From Patiria miniata (Eukaryota > Echinodermata > Asteroidea > Valvatida > Asterinidae), in NCBI RefSeq assembly GCF_015706575.1, contig NW_024037063.1:7998927-8062926 (forward strand): 64,000 nt of DNA. The letters are read 5' to 3'. Shown here piece by piece: positions 23,201-36,600 of the stretch (its first letter is position 1; the number at the start of each line of letters is the position of its first letter). Made by a program: the position numbers and the translations under genes. Under the pieces are notes generated by a model. That model was not told where the DNA came from. It did not search any database and worked only from the letters and a program-made list of their open reading frames with translations.

Positions 23201-23930
23201 CAAAAGAACCTCCACTGTGCTCCACATACATGACAGCATCATTCTGTCAATGTGGATATAGTATGAGTGCATGCGCTCGGTAATCATTCGCACTTCTAGA
23301 CTGGTTTCTGCTGAGTGCTCTCTTCTCAGAAGTCTAGCATATTACAGTGGGTCTGGGAACCAGCCATTTTGCTGCACTCTTTGTAACGCTAAACATATGC
23401 ATCCTGTGGAAGTATCATCCTTCAAATGTAAATGGTGAATGTAAACCAAATATCAAGCCAAAATGCAAGTGGTTTACGATTATAAACATCCCTTTTTAAT
23501 TCACTCAGAGTGCCCACTGTAGTGAGGCTGTTCCCCTATTCAAAATTACCCAGTTTACTGGCAATGCCAGTGTCTGCTGGCAAACTATACATGTGACACT
23601 GAAATGCCTTTAGATATTTTATTTCACTTTCTTGATGATTACAAGTACTTTCAAAGATATTAATTCTGCTCAGTATTTATTCACTGCGCAAATGACCAGC
23701 ACCGTACAATCCACTATCTCTGTTGGCCTGACAGCAACCTCAACCCTTTGACAACATCCTCAGTGCTTACGAGTCAGACAAAACACTTGATATTTTTACA
23801 CCAAACATTAACTCTTGATATCACAATCCTGTCACAAGTCACAAGTCGCCAAGTTCAGTCCAACTTCCTCTTTAAAGAATCAAGCCATGTACATAAACAT
23901 CAACTGACAAGTTGTAGGACTTAAGGCCGG
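20257..23930 (-). other. Region downstream of LEMD3, possible long 3' UTR
   Basis: AT-rich and almost free of recognised repeats, unlike the introns. On the minus strand AATAAA hexamers occur at 23676-23681, 23618-23623 and 20861-20866, so transcripts could end at any of these; there is no direct evidence. A DR1 nuclear-receptor-type site (two TGACCT spaced by one base) lies at 20702-20714. Confidence 0.3.
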
Positions 23931-24066
23931 TTCATACTTCATGCGAAAGCGAATCGAATTTGACGTCATGAAACATTCGCTGCAAAATTCACCCGAGTTG
24001 AAATATGTTCTTGCCATGACGTCACAAATTCGCGTTCGCTTTCGCACAGAGTATGAACCAGGCTTT
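23931..24066. mobile_element. Palindromic MITE just downstream of LEMD3
   Basis: The ends AAGGCCGGTTCATACT and AGTATGAACCAGGCTT are inverted. Inner words GCGAAAGCGAA and TTCGCTTTCGC pair, and TGACGTCA-like words lie on each arm. About 136 bp with no coding capacity. It lies about 400 bp past the stop codon, so it could fall in the 3' UTR. Confidence 0.65.
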
Positions 24067-24422
24067 AGACATACTTTATGATTGTAGTCAGGTGTCAGTG
24101 AGGGCCATCCATTATAGAGCTAGGTCCACTTTGTAGCCTGTCAGGTGACATAAGAATACAATCTTTGAAATCAGCATCAGGTGAAGATGCTGCCAAGAGA
24201 CCCCATAGGGGATATACCTTCTGGTAGAACAACTCTAATAAATGATGGATACATACCATAAGGGAAGGTATTTGATCGATGGAACTGAATATACAGATGC
24301 AGTCTGACTATTCGAAAAATTCTAAGAACAAAGGACAAGTGACCTGTGACCTCAAAGATTAAATGTAAGAGGGAGTATAGACTTCCACTCAAGCAATATT
24401 AATGACTGGCCTGTCCAAAAGA

Positions 24423-24454
24423 TGACCTTGGATGACCTTTGACCTTGGTGACCT
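24423..24454 (-). promoter_or_regulatory. Cluster of four AGGTCA half-sites after the stop codon
   Basis: TGACCT (AGGTCA on the minus strand) occurs at 24423, 24433, 24440 and 24449. Sites at 24433 and 24440 form a DR1. The cluster ends seven bases before the LEMD3 stop codon region. Nuclear receptors bind such arrays, but this may be simple-sequence drift. Confidence 0.35.
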
Positions 24455-24460
24455 TTGACT

Positions 24461-24612
24461 CTATGAAGCCTCCAGTCCAGGGGACTGGTTTGAATGGGAC
24501 AGGGATTTCTTCAGATTGTTGGAAGGCCGAATTGGTGTGTTGTAGCTAGTGGCGAATGGGAACCGCTGATGATAACGATCTAATCTGAGGTACTTCACTG
24601 TTACAAGTTTAC
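24461..24612 (-). CDS. LEMD3: LEMD3 exon 14: end of RRM and C-terminal tail
   Basis: 152 nt including TAG, residues 834-883. It begins [19 protein letters not shown], the family-typical last strand. The tail [20 protein letters not shown] resembles the C terminus of human MAN1. Acceptor TTTTCAG. Confidence 0.94.
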
Positions 24613-27600
24613 CTGAAAAACAGAAATGGATCAGATATTAAGGGGATAATAGTGTGATGGAGCAGTTATAAATGTGTGGTTTATAACCGGTTAGGGGACT
24701 GGCTGCTGATAATGGCCCGAGCCGAAGACGAGGGCTATTATCGACAACCAGGCCCCTAACCTGTTTGAAACATTATGTTTATACCTGTTTCCTTCACACT
24801 ATTATCCCCATTCATAAAAACTGTTGTGGTTTAAACCATAAAGTCAAAAAAATTGGCGAACTTTTCACGTGTTTTGTTCTTTCATTTTTATCCCATGTCT
24901 GAGACTTTTCTGTGGTGCGCGTGTGGACACCTCTCCTTACATGGAGATCAAATCAGTGGCTCTTGAGCATGCTCGCGCTCTCAAGCCAGTGTAGTGTGTA
25001 GTGGCGGGGAGCGCGGGTGCTTGCGGCCGGTTTTAAATATCGCTGACTTGGATTTTTTCCGTGGTTTAAAACCACCCATGTGACGGGCTCTCGACCAGTA
25101 GGAATGGGCAAACTGTAACAGGTATGTATGAATGAATTATAAAGAAAACATATAATTACATGTACTCACTTGAGGCTGAATAGCCAAAGACTTGCAACAA
25201 TATGATAGCTCACGTAAAGAAATAGAAAACGTACTGAGATCCAGCTTGACAAATGAACAGGAAAATATGTTGGGGAAATATACATTTTGCAACTTAAGGG
25301 CTGAAATAATAAAAAGACTTGAGTACTTTTAAGGATGATACTGAAAAAAAAACACCAAAGTGAACGAACTTACAAACAGTAATGCACAAAATGTTGAGAA
25401 ATCTACTTACCATCAAACCAACTTCCTTGTAATGCTCTGTATGCACAGCCTGCACTTTCTGGTGTGGCACATTTAACATATACACATCCCTTTGAATAAA
25501 TGGAGAAAAACACATTATCATGTTGTACATCCTGGGAACAGTTCAATATATTTCAATATAAAAACTTAACCTAAACTTTAACATACATACAGTGATACAG
25601 GGATACGGTCAAACAGGGATACAGAATTTTGAACTGTGTCCCCCAAAACTTTGTTTAGGCGACCCAAAAAAGCAAGGACCTCACTGAAATGAAGTATATT
25701 AGGTTCTGTATCTGTATGGCTACGTTGCAGAAACCTATTCAGGCATTAGCGCAACGGAGTACTGAGGTACTCAAGGCACTGGGAGTTATGTCTAGTGTTA
25801 GATGAATGAAGTACATGAGAGATATGAGACCCATTTATGTGGCACCAGGGTTTACAAGGTGCTGCGGCCACTGCCAGAAACAGCGGGGCTCTTAGCGACA
25901 AGAGTTACTGGGTTCTTTAATGTGCATTACACAACACACGGGATCTACGGCTATACGTCCCATCCGAAGGACGAAGCAATAGTGGTAAATTGCCTTGCTC
26001 AAAAGCACAAGCACCATGTTCCCACGGTCAGGATTCGAACCCGTGTACCACAGCACACGAGTCGAACACCGTAACCATTGGACCACAGCACCCCTGTGGT
26101 TGGAAGGCCTGATGTTTCCATTCTAGCCTAATCTTTCTCAAATGCCTTTTTAGAAAGATACGAGAAAGTTTCCACTGGGATTGAAATGTCACGACCTCTA
26201 CCTATTGTGATTTGTGCATCTCAGATCAATTCAGTAGGTATTTGCAGCAGATTTTGAATGCACGTCACAAATTGTCTAATGATAATTTGTAATGTGACCA
26301 CCCTCATTGCGTGAGTGAGAGCAAAGCTTGAGACAGATTGAAAGCACTCCCTTGTGTACTACTTGCAACCGTCCTCAATGTACTATACTATACAACATAC
26401 TTTTTGAATAAGAAGTCCAGGATAGCATTTACGCCGTAGTAAACAATACCACAGATGTGGCAATACCAACCGGACAGAGTCAATTTGGAAGCATTCCTGT
26501 CTGCTTCACTGTGCCTCTTGACTGAGTGTCTTGTTGCTTTATAACCTTATTAAAATTGTTTGCATGCCATTTATCTTGATTTTTATTTAACCCAGCTGCC
26601 AAAAACAAACCAACCTACCTCTCTTGAAGTTCTGTCCACAGCAACGTGAACAATGCCCCCATTGTCACCACATCGTTCCAGTATGGCATCTTCTATTGCC
26701 ACATGCCAATCGCCATCTGATTCCCTGAACAAACAAAAACACAACAAAATGAACAACACATTAATGACCATCATTTCCATAATGTACAGCTTTCATCTAA
26801 GAGGGATTGATCCTGGCTGGATAACATTAACTCCTGTTAATATGAGGCTCTCCAGACTGAAAAATGTCCTTATAATTCTAATCTAGAACTATTCATAAGA
26901 TGCATTGGGGTGATTTGCGTTGGGGTGATATTGGAAGTATGTGGAACCTTGTCTTATGCGGTTGGTCATTTTTCCCAAATCACTGTCACCAATCATGGAT
27001 CGTCTGTGCGAAATAATGTATATGTACATGTTGTATGTACATGTTAAGTGGGTGTTTTCTTGAAAAGGTAAAGTGTGTATTGCTTTTTAAAAGATTTGTC
27101 ATATCGTATTAAAGGGAATGTACATCATTGGCTTTTACCAAGAAAAACAAAAACGTTCAAGTAGTCTGGTTCCCTGACTCTACTAAAGATGAAATTGATA
27201 AATTTATAGATGCCGGAAAATTGTAAGGTAAGGGAACCAGTCTAGCTGGCCTGCACCCGTTCATGAACATGTAACCAACAGCAAACAAAATTTGGACTGA
27301 AAAATGGTAAATTTGGAGCAGTAGTTGAGAAATAGTTAGGTTTTTCCAGCGGTGGTCGGCCGACCACCGCTGGAAATTAATTTAAAAAAAAAAACACTTT
27401 CCTTGAAAATGACTTCACACCAGGTGCCACAATTTTACAGGATGCTTTAGAATGTCATTTACCAACATCCTAGTAAGGTATTTCATAAACATTTGGTAGT
27501 TTTGTTTTTCGATGTTTGCAAATGTTGTGTATAACCTTTAAAGTGAGATGTATAATTAATAAAATACATACAATAATGTAGTAATGAAATTTGTTATGAA

Positions 27601-30600
27601 ATAAAGAAAAAATCATTTGAATTGGGATGGATAAAATAAAAGAAAAACTGTTTTAGCGGGAAGTCTTAGAGATTTATTTTGGCCATTGACTAGATGAGAT
27701 TTAGTTCATTTCATTTACAAGAGTTAGTGAGACAAAAAGTATAACTGTATGCTCATGATCTCATCCTAACCAAGCTCATAATAATGAGAATCAACTGTAT
27801 AGGCTATTGTGTACTGTCTTTGGGCTTAAATTCTTTTTATGAGCAAAATTGTAACCCCCCCCCCCACCACAACAACAATCAAAAGGAGTGTCAGCTTCTT
27901 GTGGTATAGTTCTAATAAACCTTGGACTTCCCCCCCCCCCCCCTACAAGCCAGGACATGAAATGTTTGATATCATTTCAGGTACATGTATCTGTTCTAGT
28001 TGCCAGTGCCAAGGCTGGTATACATCATTTAATGTAGGTATACAGGCAAGATGTCTTTCATTTGCACACTTGTTTCTACCAGTTGCTATGTGACATGTGA
28101 TACCATTCAGTTTTCTAGACTCATGAACTTCAAAGAGATAGGGCAATGTATTACATTTCTGGATTACAATGCTGGATGTCTGTACTTGACATGAGCATTA
28201 GTATAACTGAGGCCACAAAATTAATAAAGAACCTGATGATCTTGTATTATGAAACATGATTATAAAAATTGCCATGGTTTGACTCAATAAATCAGTCCAA
28301 GAAGATCTACACACAGACAAATTTATTTATTTGGCTAAATACTGTCATCGTTTTTGGACACAGCCTGTACCAGTTGTTATTTTCTTGGCTATAAACATGT
28401 ATGGGTGTATTATTTCACAACAATTCAGAACAATGAAAAAAAAACCACTCACATTTCGGTGCAAAGAAGCTATAGATATTCTTTTTATGAGAAAGTATCT
28501 ACAAATCCCATCCGTATGCATGTATGTGTGTTTATGAGTTATTCCCGAGTCGATAGCGAAGGGGCCGACAAGGCTTAATTTGCATGGATTGTTGGGTATG
28601 GGCTACGTGCGCCAACGAAAGAGGGCGCCCTTTTACCTAGCAATGACGTCCCATGGGCGGGACATTTAAATGGTTGACGTGCACCGTTCCTTGTGTGTGA
28701 CGCACGTACACCAGGGGATTTGTACTATTTACACGCAGTGGTACGGCTGCCCATTTCGGCAAAATTGCAGTCAGGCAAGATGGTGTCGGTCGGTCACCCC
28801 CCAACTGTACTTTCTTTGCCGGTGAGGGGGTACTTGTGAACGGAGCGGATAGTGCTTTACTCTTGCAATAATATCACAGCATGCTTTAATCACGTGATTA
28901 ATTTACTCAATACTTTAGTGCGGGAAATTACAACTCGAGTCTGTCTTCATCAGCAGGTCATCAGAATGCCGCTGTCAACACAGTATTTGATGGAAGGCAG
29001 CCAGGCATAAGATTTGTAAGTTACAAATTGGAGTGTGTGTATAATTTAAGAATATATTGTACCTGTATAAAACAATTGTTCATTTTCGGGTGTCTGGTGC
29101 CTATATTAAATATTCTCTGAACCTATATGAATGTATTAGCAGTCTTGTGTACTTATTGTCAGAGCATTTAAACTTCCTTATGTTCTGTAAGCGTCTTTAA
29201 GGTGTGTAATTCGTCTAATGTTATTCATTCCATATGCTTAATATTTACAATCATTTCAGTTTCACCTGCTCTGCACAAGCTGATTAATAAATGAAGGGGA
29301 AGGCATCCTCGTATGACCTCGCATTTGTTTTGGTGTTGTGCATACCTACAATGACATACTTCGATATTAAATGTCTGTACAAAATATTATACTTTTCATA
29401 CATTGGAAAAAAAGTGAGATTACAAAAGTACTAAATTAACTCTAACCGCCCTAAATCCTTCAAAATCCTCTTTGCCAAAGTGGAAGAATTTGGAGGATTG
29501 AGGTTATATGGCAAAAGTGCATTACTGAATTCGTAGGATGCACTTTGTCAAGGTCTTGGGCCGGACCTTGTGTTGTTTTTGCTCAGCCGTGCATAAATAT
29601 AGGCCTGGACAATGCTTGAAATCCTCCGTACTGCTTTGGGCTGTCCCTGGTCAAGCCTCAACATATTAACAGTCACTGCTGCAGGATTTTGCAGGATTCA
29701 GGCAGTGGTCACCCCTCCATGGACCATATTCAAGAAATAATGAAGGGATTGGCAGGATTGAGGCTATATACTATTTTTCCATGAGGCCAATTCGGGTGAT
29801 TCACAATGCAGTGCGCCACAAAGAGTTTGCCACAGAGAGTTCATTTATCCCAGTGCATTGTGGGAGAAGGTCGACAAATTCGCAGCGCGGGACATTTGAA
29901 ATTGATAGTTTTTCCGGTCAGTAATTTCGTAAGCATATGATTCAAGTATCTGTTTGCCCTTTTGTTTTTTTATCAATATGGTGTTTTTTGTCAGGTGGCA
30001 GAATGCTAATGCCCCAATCTATAACAAATTAGCTCAAGTTGTCTACTGACACTCATTCAAATTGTTCATGTTTTGTCGACCGTAAACTTGAAAAATAGAC
30101 TTTCCATGGCAAACTCTTGGTGGCGCACTGCATTGTGAATCGCCCGAATTGAAAGATTTTGCAGGATTGAGGCTAAATCCTAGCAAAAAAAGGCCTAGGG
30201 AGTTAGGGTTAAACAAAAATATTACTCTCCGTGTTTCACAGTTTGGTCTGGGTCTGGGGATTTTAAGGTCTGGGTCTGGGAGGGGTAGGTCTTGGTCTTG
30301 AAAGTTAAAAGTCATACATGATTCACAAATCGTGTTATTTTGGGGCTCACAGACGGGATAAAATTGTCCTAACTGCATCAAAGCATCTCTTTCATCAGAG
30401 TAACAGTGATATAGAAATGACTCACAGTGTAGGATCAAACATGTTCCTGATCTTGAGGCATGGTGTTGGGGTGAACCGGGGCACCTTGATGGCTGTATCC
30501 AGGTTGTCAAAGGCTGTGACAAACAAAAGGATTATAGGAAAGACAGAGGAAGTCAGTAGGATTCAGATGGGTTGAGTAGTGAGGTACAGATCACAACACA

Positions 30601-33600
30601 CTTAACTTGATATACAATGAGTTAAGTCAACATAAAGTATTTAGAAGTAAACATTAACCCTAACCACCCCAACTTCATCAAAATCCATCCCCTATTTTGG
30701 TGGATTTGGGGGGACTTGGTCCAGAAGGCCTGGCGTGACTAAATATTGATGGACTATGATGGACTTGGGCCTAATGCAGGCCTCGATCTTTACCACGGCC
30801 ACCGCGGCCAATGGCCGCATGCCCTTCCAACTTGGCCGCAATGGCCCTTCAAAAAATACACATGTCGCGGCCAACTTGGCCAGCGTGCCCTTTTGTCATG
30901 TTTGTATTTTACCTCAGCATGTCCCGTCATGACAATCATACATCACGGATATTGTGTAGAGGATCTGTGCATACAAACACCATTCAACATACGTCTAGTC
31001 GCGGCAAAAATAATACACGTCTTTGGGTTATGTTGTTGTGTTCGTACGTACACACGCGGGTCATCTCATACACCGTACCCCGGCGTGCAGCCCTTCCCGA
31101 TTTACCGGCTACGGCCCAACGTACGGCGCGGTACATCCCATCCCACTGTACGATGTACATTATGCACAAATGCCAACGCAACAACCGCTAACCGGAGCGT
31201 AATTATCATAATACACTAATATATTCAACTACCAGGAAAACCTGATTGATGGATTTTGACAGACTTGGTCCAATTCCTAGTAAAAGATGCTAGGGAGTTA
31301 GGGTAAAAGTAAAATATACCATCTCCAAATCAACATACATGTCCAAATCAACATACAGGTGAATGTATAATTTAAGCATGCAATAGTATTAAGTAACAAA
31401 CAAATACGTGTACATCCTCCCGATAAAGTACAGTCCTGGATCCCTGCTGTACATTGCACATTGTGACCAGCCCATGTACATGTAGGCTGGTCCTGAAAAG
31501 TTGACTTGACCATTGTCAACTAGTGCATATGTTTGATCAAGGCTAGTCAAACTGCAGTTAGCCATGTTTGGCCAAATTTGCTACTGGACGACTTAAGAAT
31601 CAACTTCCCGATTTCTAGCCAATCAATTTGTGGTATGGCGAATGCAAAAAGTTGTGTTATACAAGGAAGTTATTCAAGAATTTCCTGGTTTTTAATGTTA
31701 ACTTAAACACTAAAACACAATACACACAAATGGAAGCATGTAATTAGGCATTCCGTGCTTGTGAATTATCCAGTGAGCATAATGGTACAGCAGTTCTCTG
31801 TGTTTTCAATACCCACATTTTCCAACTAGTCTGAATATGCAGCTCTGTTAATTTGAAAGACTTGGCATGGGAAACTAACTCACAGATCTACAGGGTCTGA
31901 CCGTATGACTTCAAAGTGACCCTCCGGTTTCCGCATGATAGGCCTCCGTTGCAGTAGGTTAGCAACCATGTCGTGCATTGTAAACTAGACAGTAGGGTTT
32001 ATTTTCACGTAAAATAACCACAGACATACGGTTGTCATTATAGTGCGGACCCAGCACTAGGTGTTGGCTCCACATATTTCTCAGTCTTTGCCATCCATCA
32101 CAGCTTGGAAGGCTTGCCTACTACCCACTTCGCTTCGTGCTATAGGATCTTTGCCTACTACAATAGTGACGCTGACTTTCCGGTAAGCGGATGCAGGCCG
32201 AATAACCTGGGTCAGTGAGAGAGCCCAATTCCAATGAATAGTTGATGCGTACAGCATGTTGAACATCCAATACCCATACAGTAGACACAATACAAGACTC
32301 AATACATCTGGCCCCAATAATCTAATTAGACAATGTCCGGTAGCTTCAGGTGGACTGACAGCTCATAGCCTACATGCAAGCAGTTACTTTCTTTAAAACC
32401 TCCATTCATAAACTTTGGCTTGATACACCTGTGCCAGGTCTTAAACCACTACCCTATATCTGCTACAAGCCAGAGTATGTATATTCACAACAGGTGGACC
32501 ATAGAAGGTGAATCAATACAAAGCTTCCCTTAAGCCTGGCTTTAATCAGAAGGATGCTAACTCAATCAGGAAATCCCTGTCCACTTCACCTCAGGTAGAC
32601 TACTGGTAATACACCAGACAGCTTGGGAAGGGAGTCTACTCAGTGACTATTGTATAGCTTGTTGGAGGTCAGTGTTCATACAATGAGACTATGTATCCGT
32701 CAGCAGTACCTACACATACATCATACATGTAGGTGGATGCTGGCTATTTATAAAACCACACACTGCTGACAGGAGCACACTCCTGAATCTTTGTGAGGCA
32801 AGATTATAGGTTAAGATCATTACATAGGTACCAACTAATCTATTGCGAAGAAAATCACTAACAGATAGCATCCCAGGGCATGACGATTAACATTCATTTT
32901 TTAAATCAGCCCCTCTGTGCCGTATATCTATCGTATCTATCATAATGAATATGATATACAAAAAAAAATCCGATCATAAGTTGGTTTTGATTTCATCTAT
33001 GTATAAATTCATCCATACTCTTGTCTAACCTCCTTGACAATAAGCTGTAACAGCAACAACCCATTTATGTCTGGCAATATGTCTTGTAAGTGGGTGTGTG
33101 AGGAAGGACACACAGACAAAACAAGACAAACCTGCATCTTGACACAGCCAAGCCGCAAGATTCTTGGGGAGTCTCGTCCTGAATTAAAATCACCACTTTC
33201 CTTCATACCCACCCAAAGTGAGAATGACCTCTGAACTGTTTGACTTACCCGTTCCTTGCCATACTTTCACTCTGTTAGGGTTCAACTCCTGTGCAACAAA
33301 ATGAAATTGGAAAAAAATGAATATATGCAACTATACCTATATGTTGAGATATTTGGAATCAGGGAGATGTAAATATTTCATATTTGGCTTGGCCTGTACC
33401 CACATAATTGTTACCACTATACTCAGTGCTGTCTGAGAGCTTGTGAGATATGAATTCACAAGCTTACTCAGGATGGACTTGAATCCACATTCTCAAGCTT
33501 GCTAGTGCAGACATAATACTGATTGTCAATCTTCATACATGCAGCGCACGATTTTCATAGTATGGGATTTTCATTGTACAGCTATCAGTCCATTAGTATG

Positions 33601-36600
33601 TTGCAAGTTTTCTACATTCTACAGTTCAACTTTGGAATAGACTTCTAAGCATTTAATGCCGCACAAATACCTATCTCCACCAGTAATCCATCCTCTTTTG
33701 AAAATTACAATTCCACTAGAAGCAGTGAACCATATGATCGGCACAACAGACATTATAATGAACATTGTCTGACAATGCCATTGCTTACAATTGTGTTTGA
33801 TTAAAAAACAAATTATACAAGTATTTTGCATTACCATGGCATTTGCCATGAAGCACCAGCATCCCACTGAATTCACGAGTGAAAATGCACTTAATGACTT
33901 AATTCTTTGCACTACCACAGTGATGGAATAACATACCAATTTCAAGCCTACTTTGTGTAAGACACAAGCCGTGAGTTGACTCACCAATTCTGTCATGGGT
34001 GTGAACGATGAGATGACTGGTGAGGGTAACATCCATCTCCAGACAGGGAACTCCTCACCAGATACTTGCTGTGTCTCCACACGCACTCTAGACTCATTGG
34101 TGTTGATGAAATGCACAGCACGCTCCCACAAATGTTGCCTCTCCTTTCTGTTTCACGTCAAAGACAAAATTAAGTGCATTCTTCATGTAAATTAATAACC
34201 TCTGCTTTTCGTATCTGTAACCAAAACTTAATAATTGATTACTTTTACTGTGTCACCAGAAATACATTTTTCACCTTGCAAATAAGCCCGGTCCAACCAC
34301 TGCAAGTAGTACATTGTCAATCCAAAGCTCTTGACACCTTTCAATATGAAGCTATAATGTATGCATGGTCTCCCGTCTTTAACAAATTGTATTTTCTGAC
34401 AAATTGCAATAAACTGGCTTTGTGAAAGTAAAAAAAGCACTACATTGGATCTTGCATATGTCTATGAGCTCGGCACATAATTTTCACTTATCAACAGAAA
34501 ATACAATAAATGGGCATACTTCAGCTTTGTTTTTTTGTTACACAACCACCTTGCAGGTTTATGCAGCAGGTTAATGCACACACACTGCATGCCATTCACA
34601 TGGTGAACCTGTACGTACAGTCAATGACCGCAATTAAAGTAGGCCATTTAGCAGTGTTGAAGCACTCCAAGTACAGGATTCAGACTCAAGTCTGTCTCTA
34701 GCCCCAGTTTGCAGTTTGTGTGCATGGTGCTTTTGAACAATTAATTCTTTTTTTATTTCATTTGTTTAAAGAAAATACTTTGTGACTCGGACTTGAATCA
34801 AATAACTTGTGATTGCGTTTGGACATCAACCAAATGAATTAAGAGTTGGACTTGGAATGGACTCAAGTTACATGTACTTGACTACAACACTACCACTTGG
34901 CACCCTCTACAGCTACTGCACAGTGAACACTCCTTATGTTTCTCATTAAAGCAAGGAACATTTCAAATAATAATAATATAATAATGGAGAAATTTATAAA
35001 GCGCAGACAATCATACAAAAATCCACCTCAAGGTGCTTAAACAAAGAGAAAACATACACAATGTATTATTTAAGTTAAAAAAAAAGAAGAAAAAGTTGCA
35101 GACCTTTGTATACAAATGCCTTCTTAATGTGTCCACCACTGTAAACTGTGTACTGAATGTTGCAGGCCTTTTGTACATGTACAGTCAATCATGATTGAAC
35201 TCATACCTAAGTCTGACTTGTGTCCTTTTGGGGGTAAATCAGAGACTCTATGACTTGAACATTGGATGGAATTGTTACAAGTAAAAGAAATAATAATAAT
35301 TTGTTTCATACTTGGCAGCACTGACTCATGGCTTGGCTCATACTCATAATGTGTGCTTAACTTGCAACTTGGATTCAGACCCAACTGTAATAGGGACACA
35401 GACTCTAAATCAAACCTCAAATTTTTGAGAATTCAAATGCAAGTTTAGCTGTCTAATGCATATGAGATTTTGAAACTTACAATTTTGAAACTAAATTTCA
35501 AAATTCATGTTTATGTAATAATGCATATAACGTTTAACTTCAATTTGGGTTAAGAATTTTGGAAAACATTTGAAATTACGCTGCTTACTATTCATTTCAT
35601 TCCATTGGATTCTTTGGCCCATCATTCTGAATGCTTTTACTATTAATTTTTTATTTCAATAGTTCCAAGTATTTAACTCAATCATAAATCGTAAAAGTTA
35701 ACAAGAACTGTGCACCCTCCACATGTCTTATCTCATTTCCTTTGCCCGTTGAAATGTGGAAACGAATTAAACTAATTTGTTTTTAGATTTCTGGCGTCAA
35801 CATGTAATTGGTTTTTAGACAAAGTATTAGATGACACATAGGCCAGACTTCCTCTAGGGACCTCTTCAAAGTAAGAACCTTCCTCGAAATATTTATCTCA
35901 GAAGGAGCGTTAAGATAAAGGCAGTACTAACAGCCAAACATTTGGCTTGTTGGTTTTGAGCCCTTTCCTCCACTTTCCTAACCCAATCATGTACATGCTG
36001 GCAGTTCATCAATCACCCATGAACACCCAACTCCTTATCTTCAATACCCTACCTCCTCCCCACAGACACACACCATGGTTTCAAGCCACAGGGATTGGCA
36101 GGGTTTTGCCTGTATTTGATTGGACATCCTCTTTCATTTGTCTTTACTACATACATTGTATAACATTTGTGACCCATTTTAGAAGTCCTGTTGTTTGATT
36201 TACTACAAACATGGATGACCTGTTTACAATGCCTGAATTAAACCTTACTTTCAATATTTGGATATTTCTCATTGATGTGCATGTTCACACATATATTGTA
36301 CTTGTCCTGTAGTTGTGCAAACTATTAACCAGATGTGCGATAATACAACTGCTTCCTATTACCAGTACATGTACTCGTAGTGGTGGGATTTAAATTCAGC
36401 TTTTGGGTTTGAATTCCACTATTTGGTTTCCATAAATGGAAACCTGATATTCAAAACCGGTCTTCAAAAATTTAAACCTCCTTTTTTCAAACATTTCTGC
36501 ATGAATGCTACATGTGCTTTCACCACTGTGAAGAGAACTAGCTGATAATGTTCATAACACAAAGGAAGTTTCCTTACAAATATAGCGATTGTAAGTACTA

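Noticed and set aside
33985-34060. Earlier donor for LEMD3 exon 9 directly after the VWRW motif
   Set aside because: That GT is a poor donor and breaks the frame into exon 10; the GTGAGT site downstream keeps phase.
34652-34895. Another hAT MITE between CAGTGTTGAAGC and CTACAACACTA
   Set aside because: Ends are suggestive and the interior has ACTCAAG-type words, but I found no matching 8-bp flanks.
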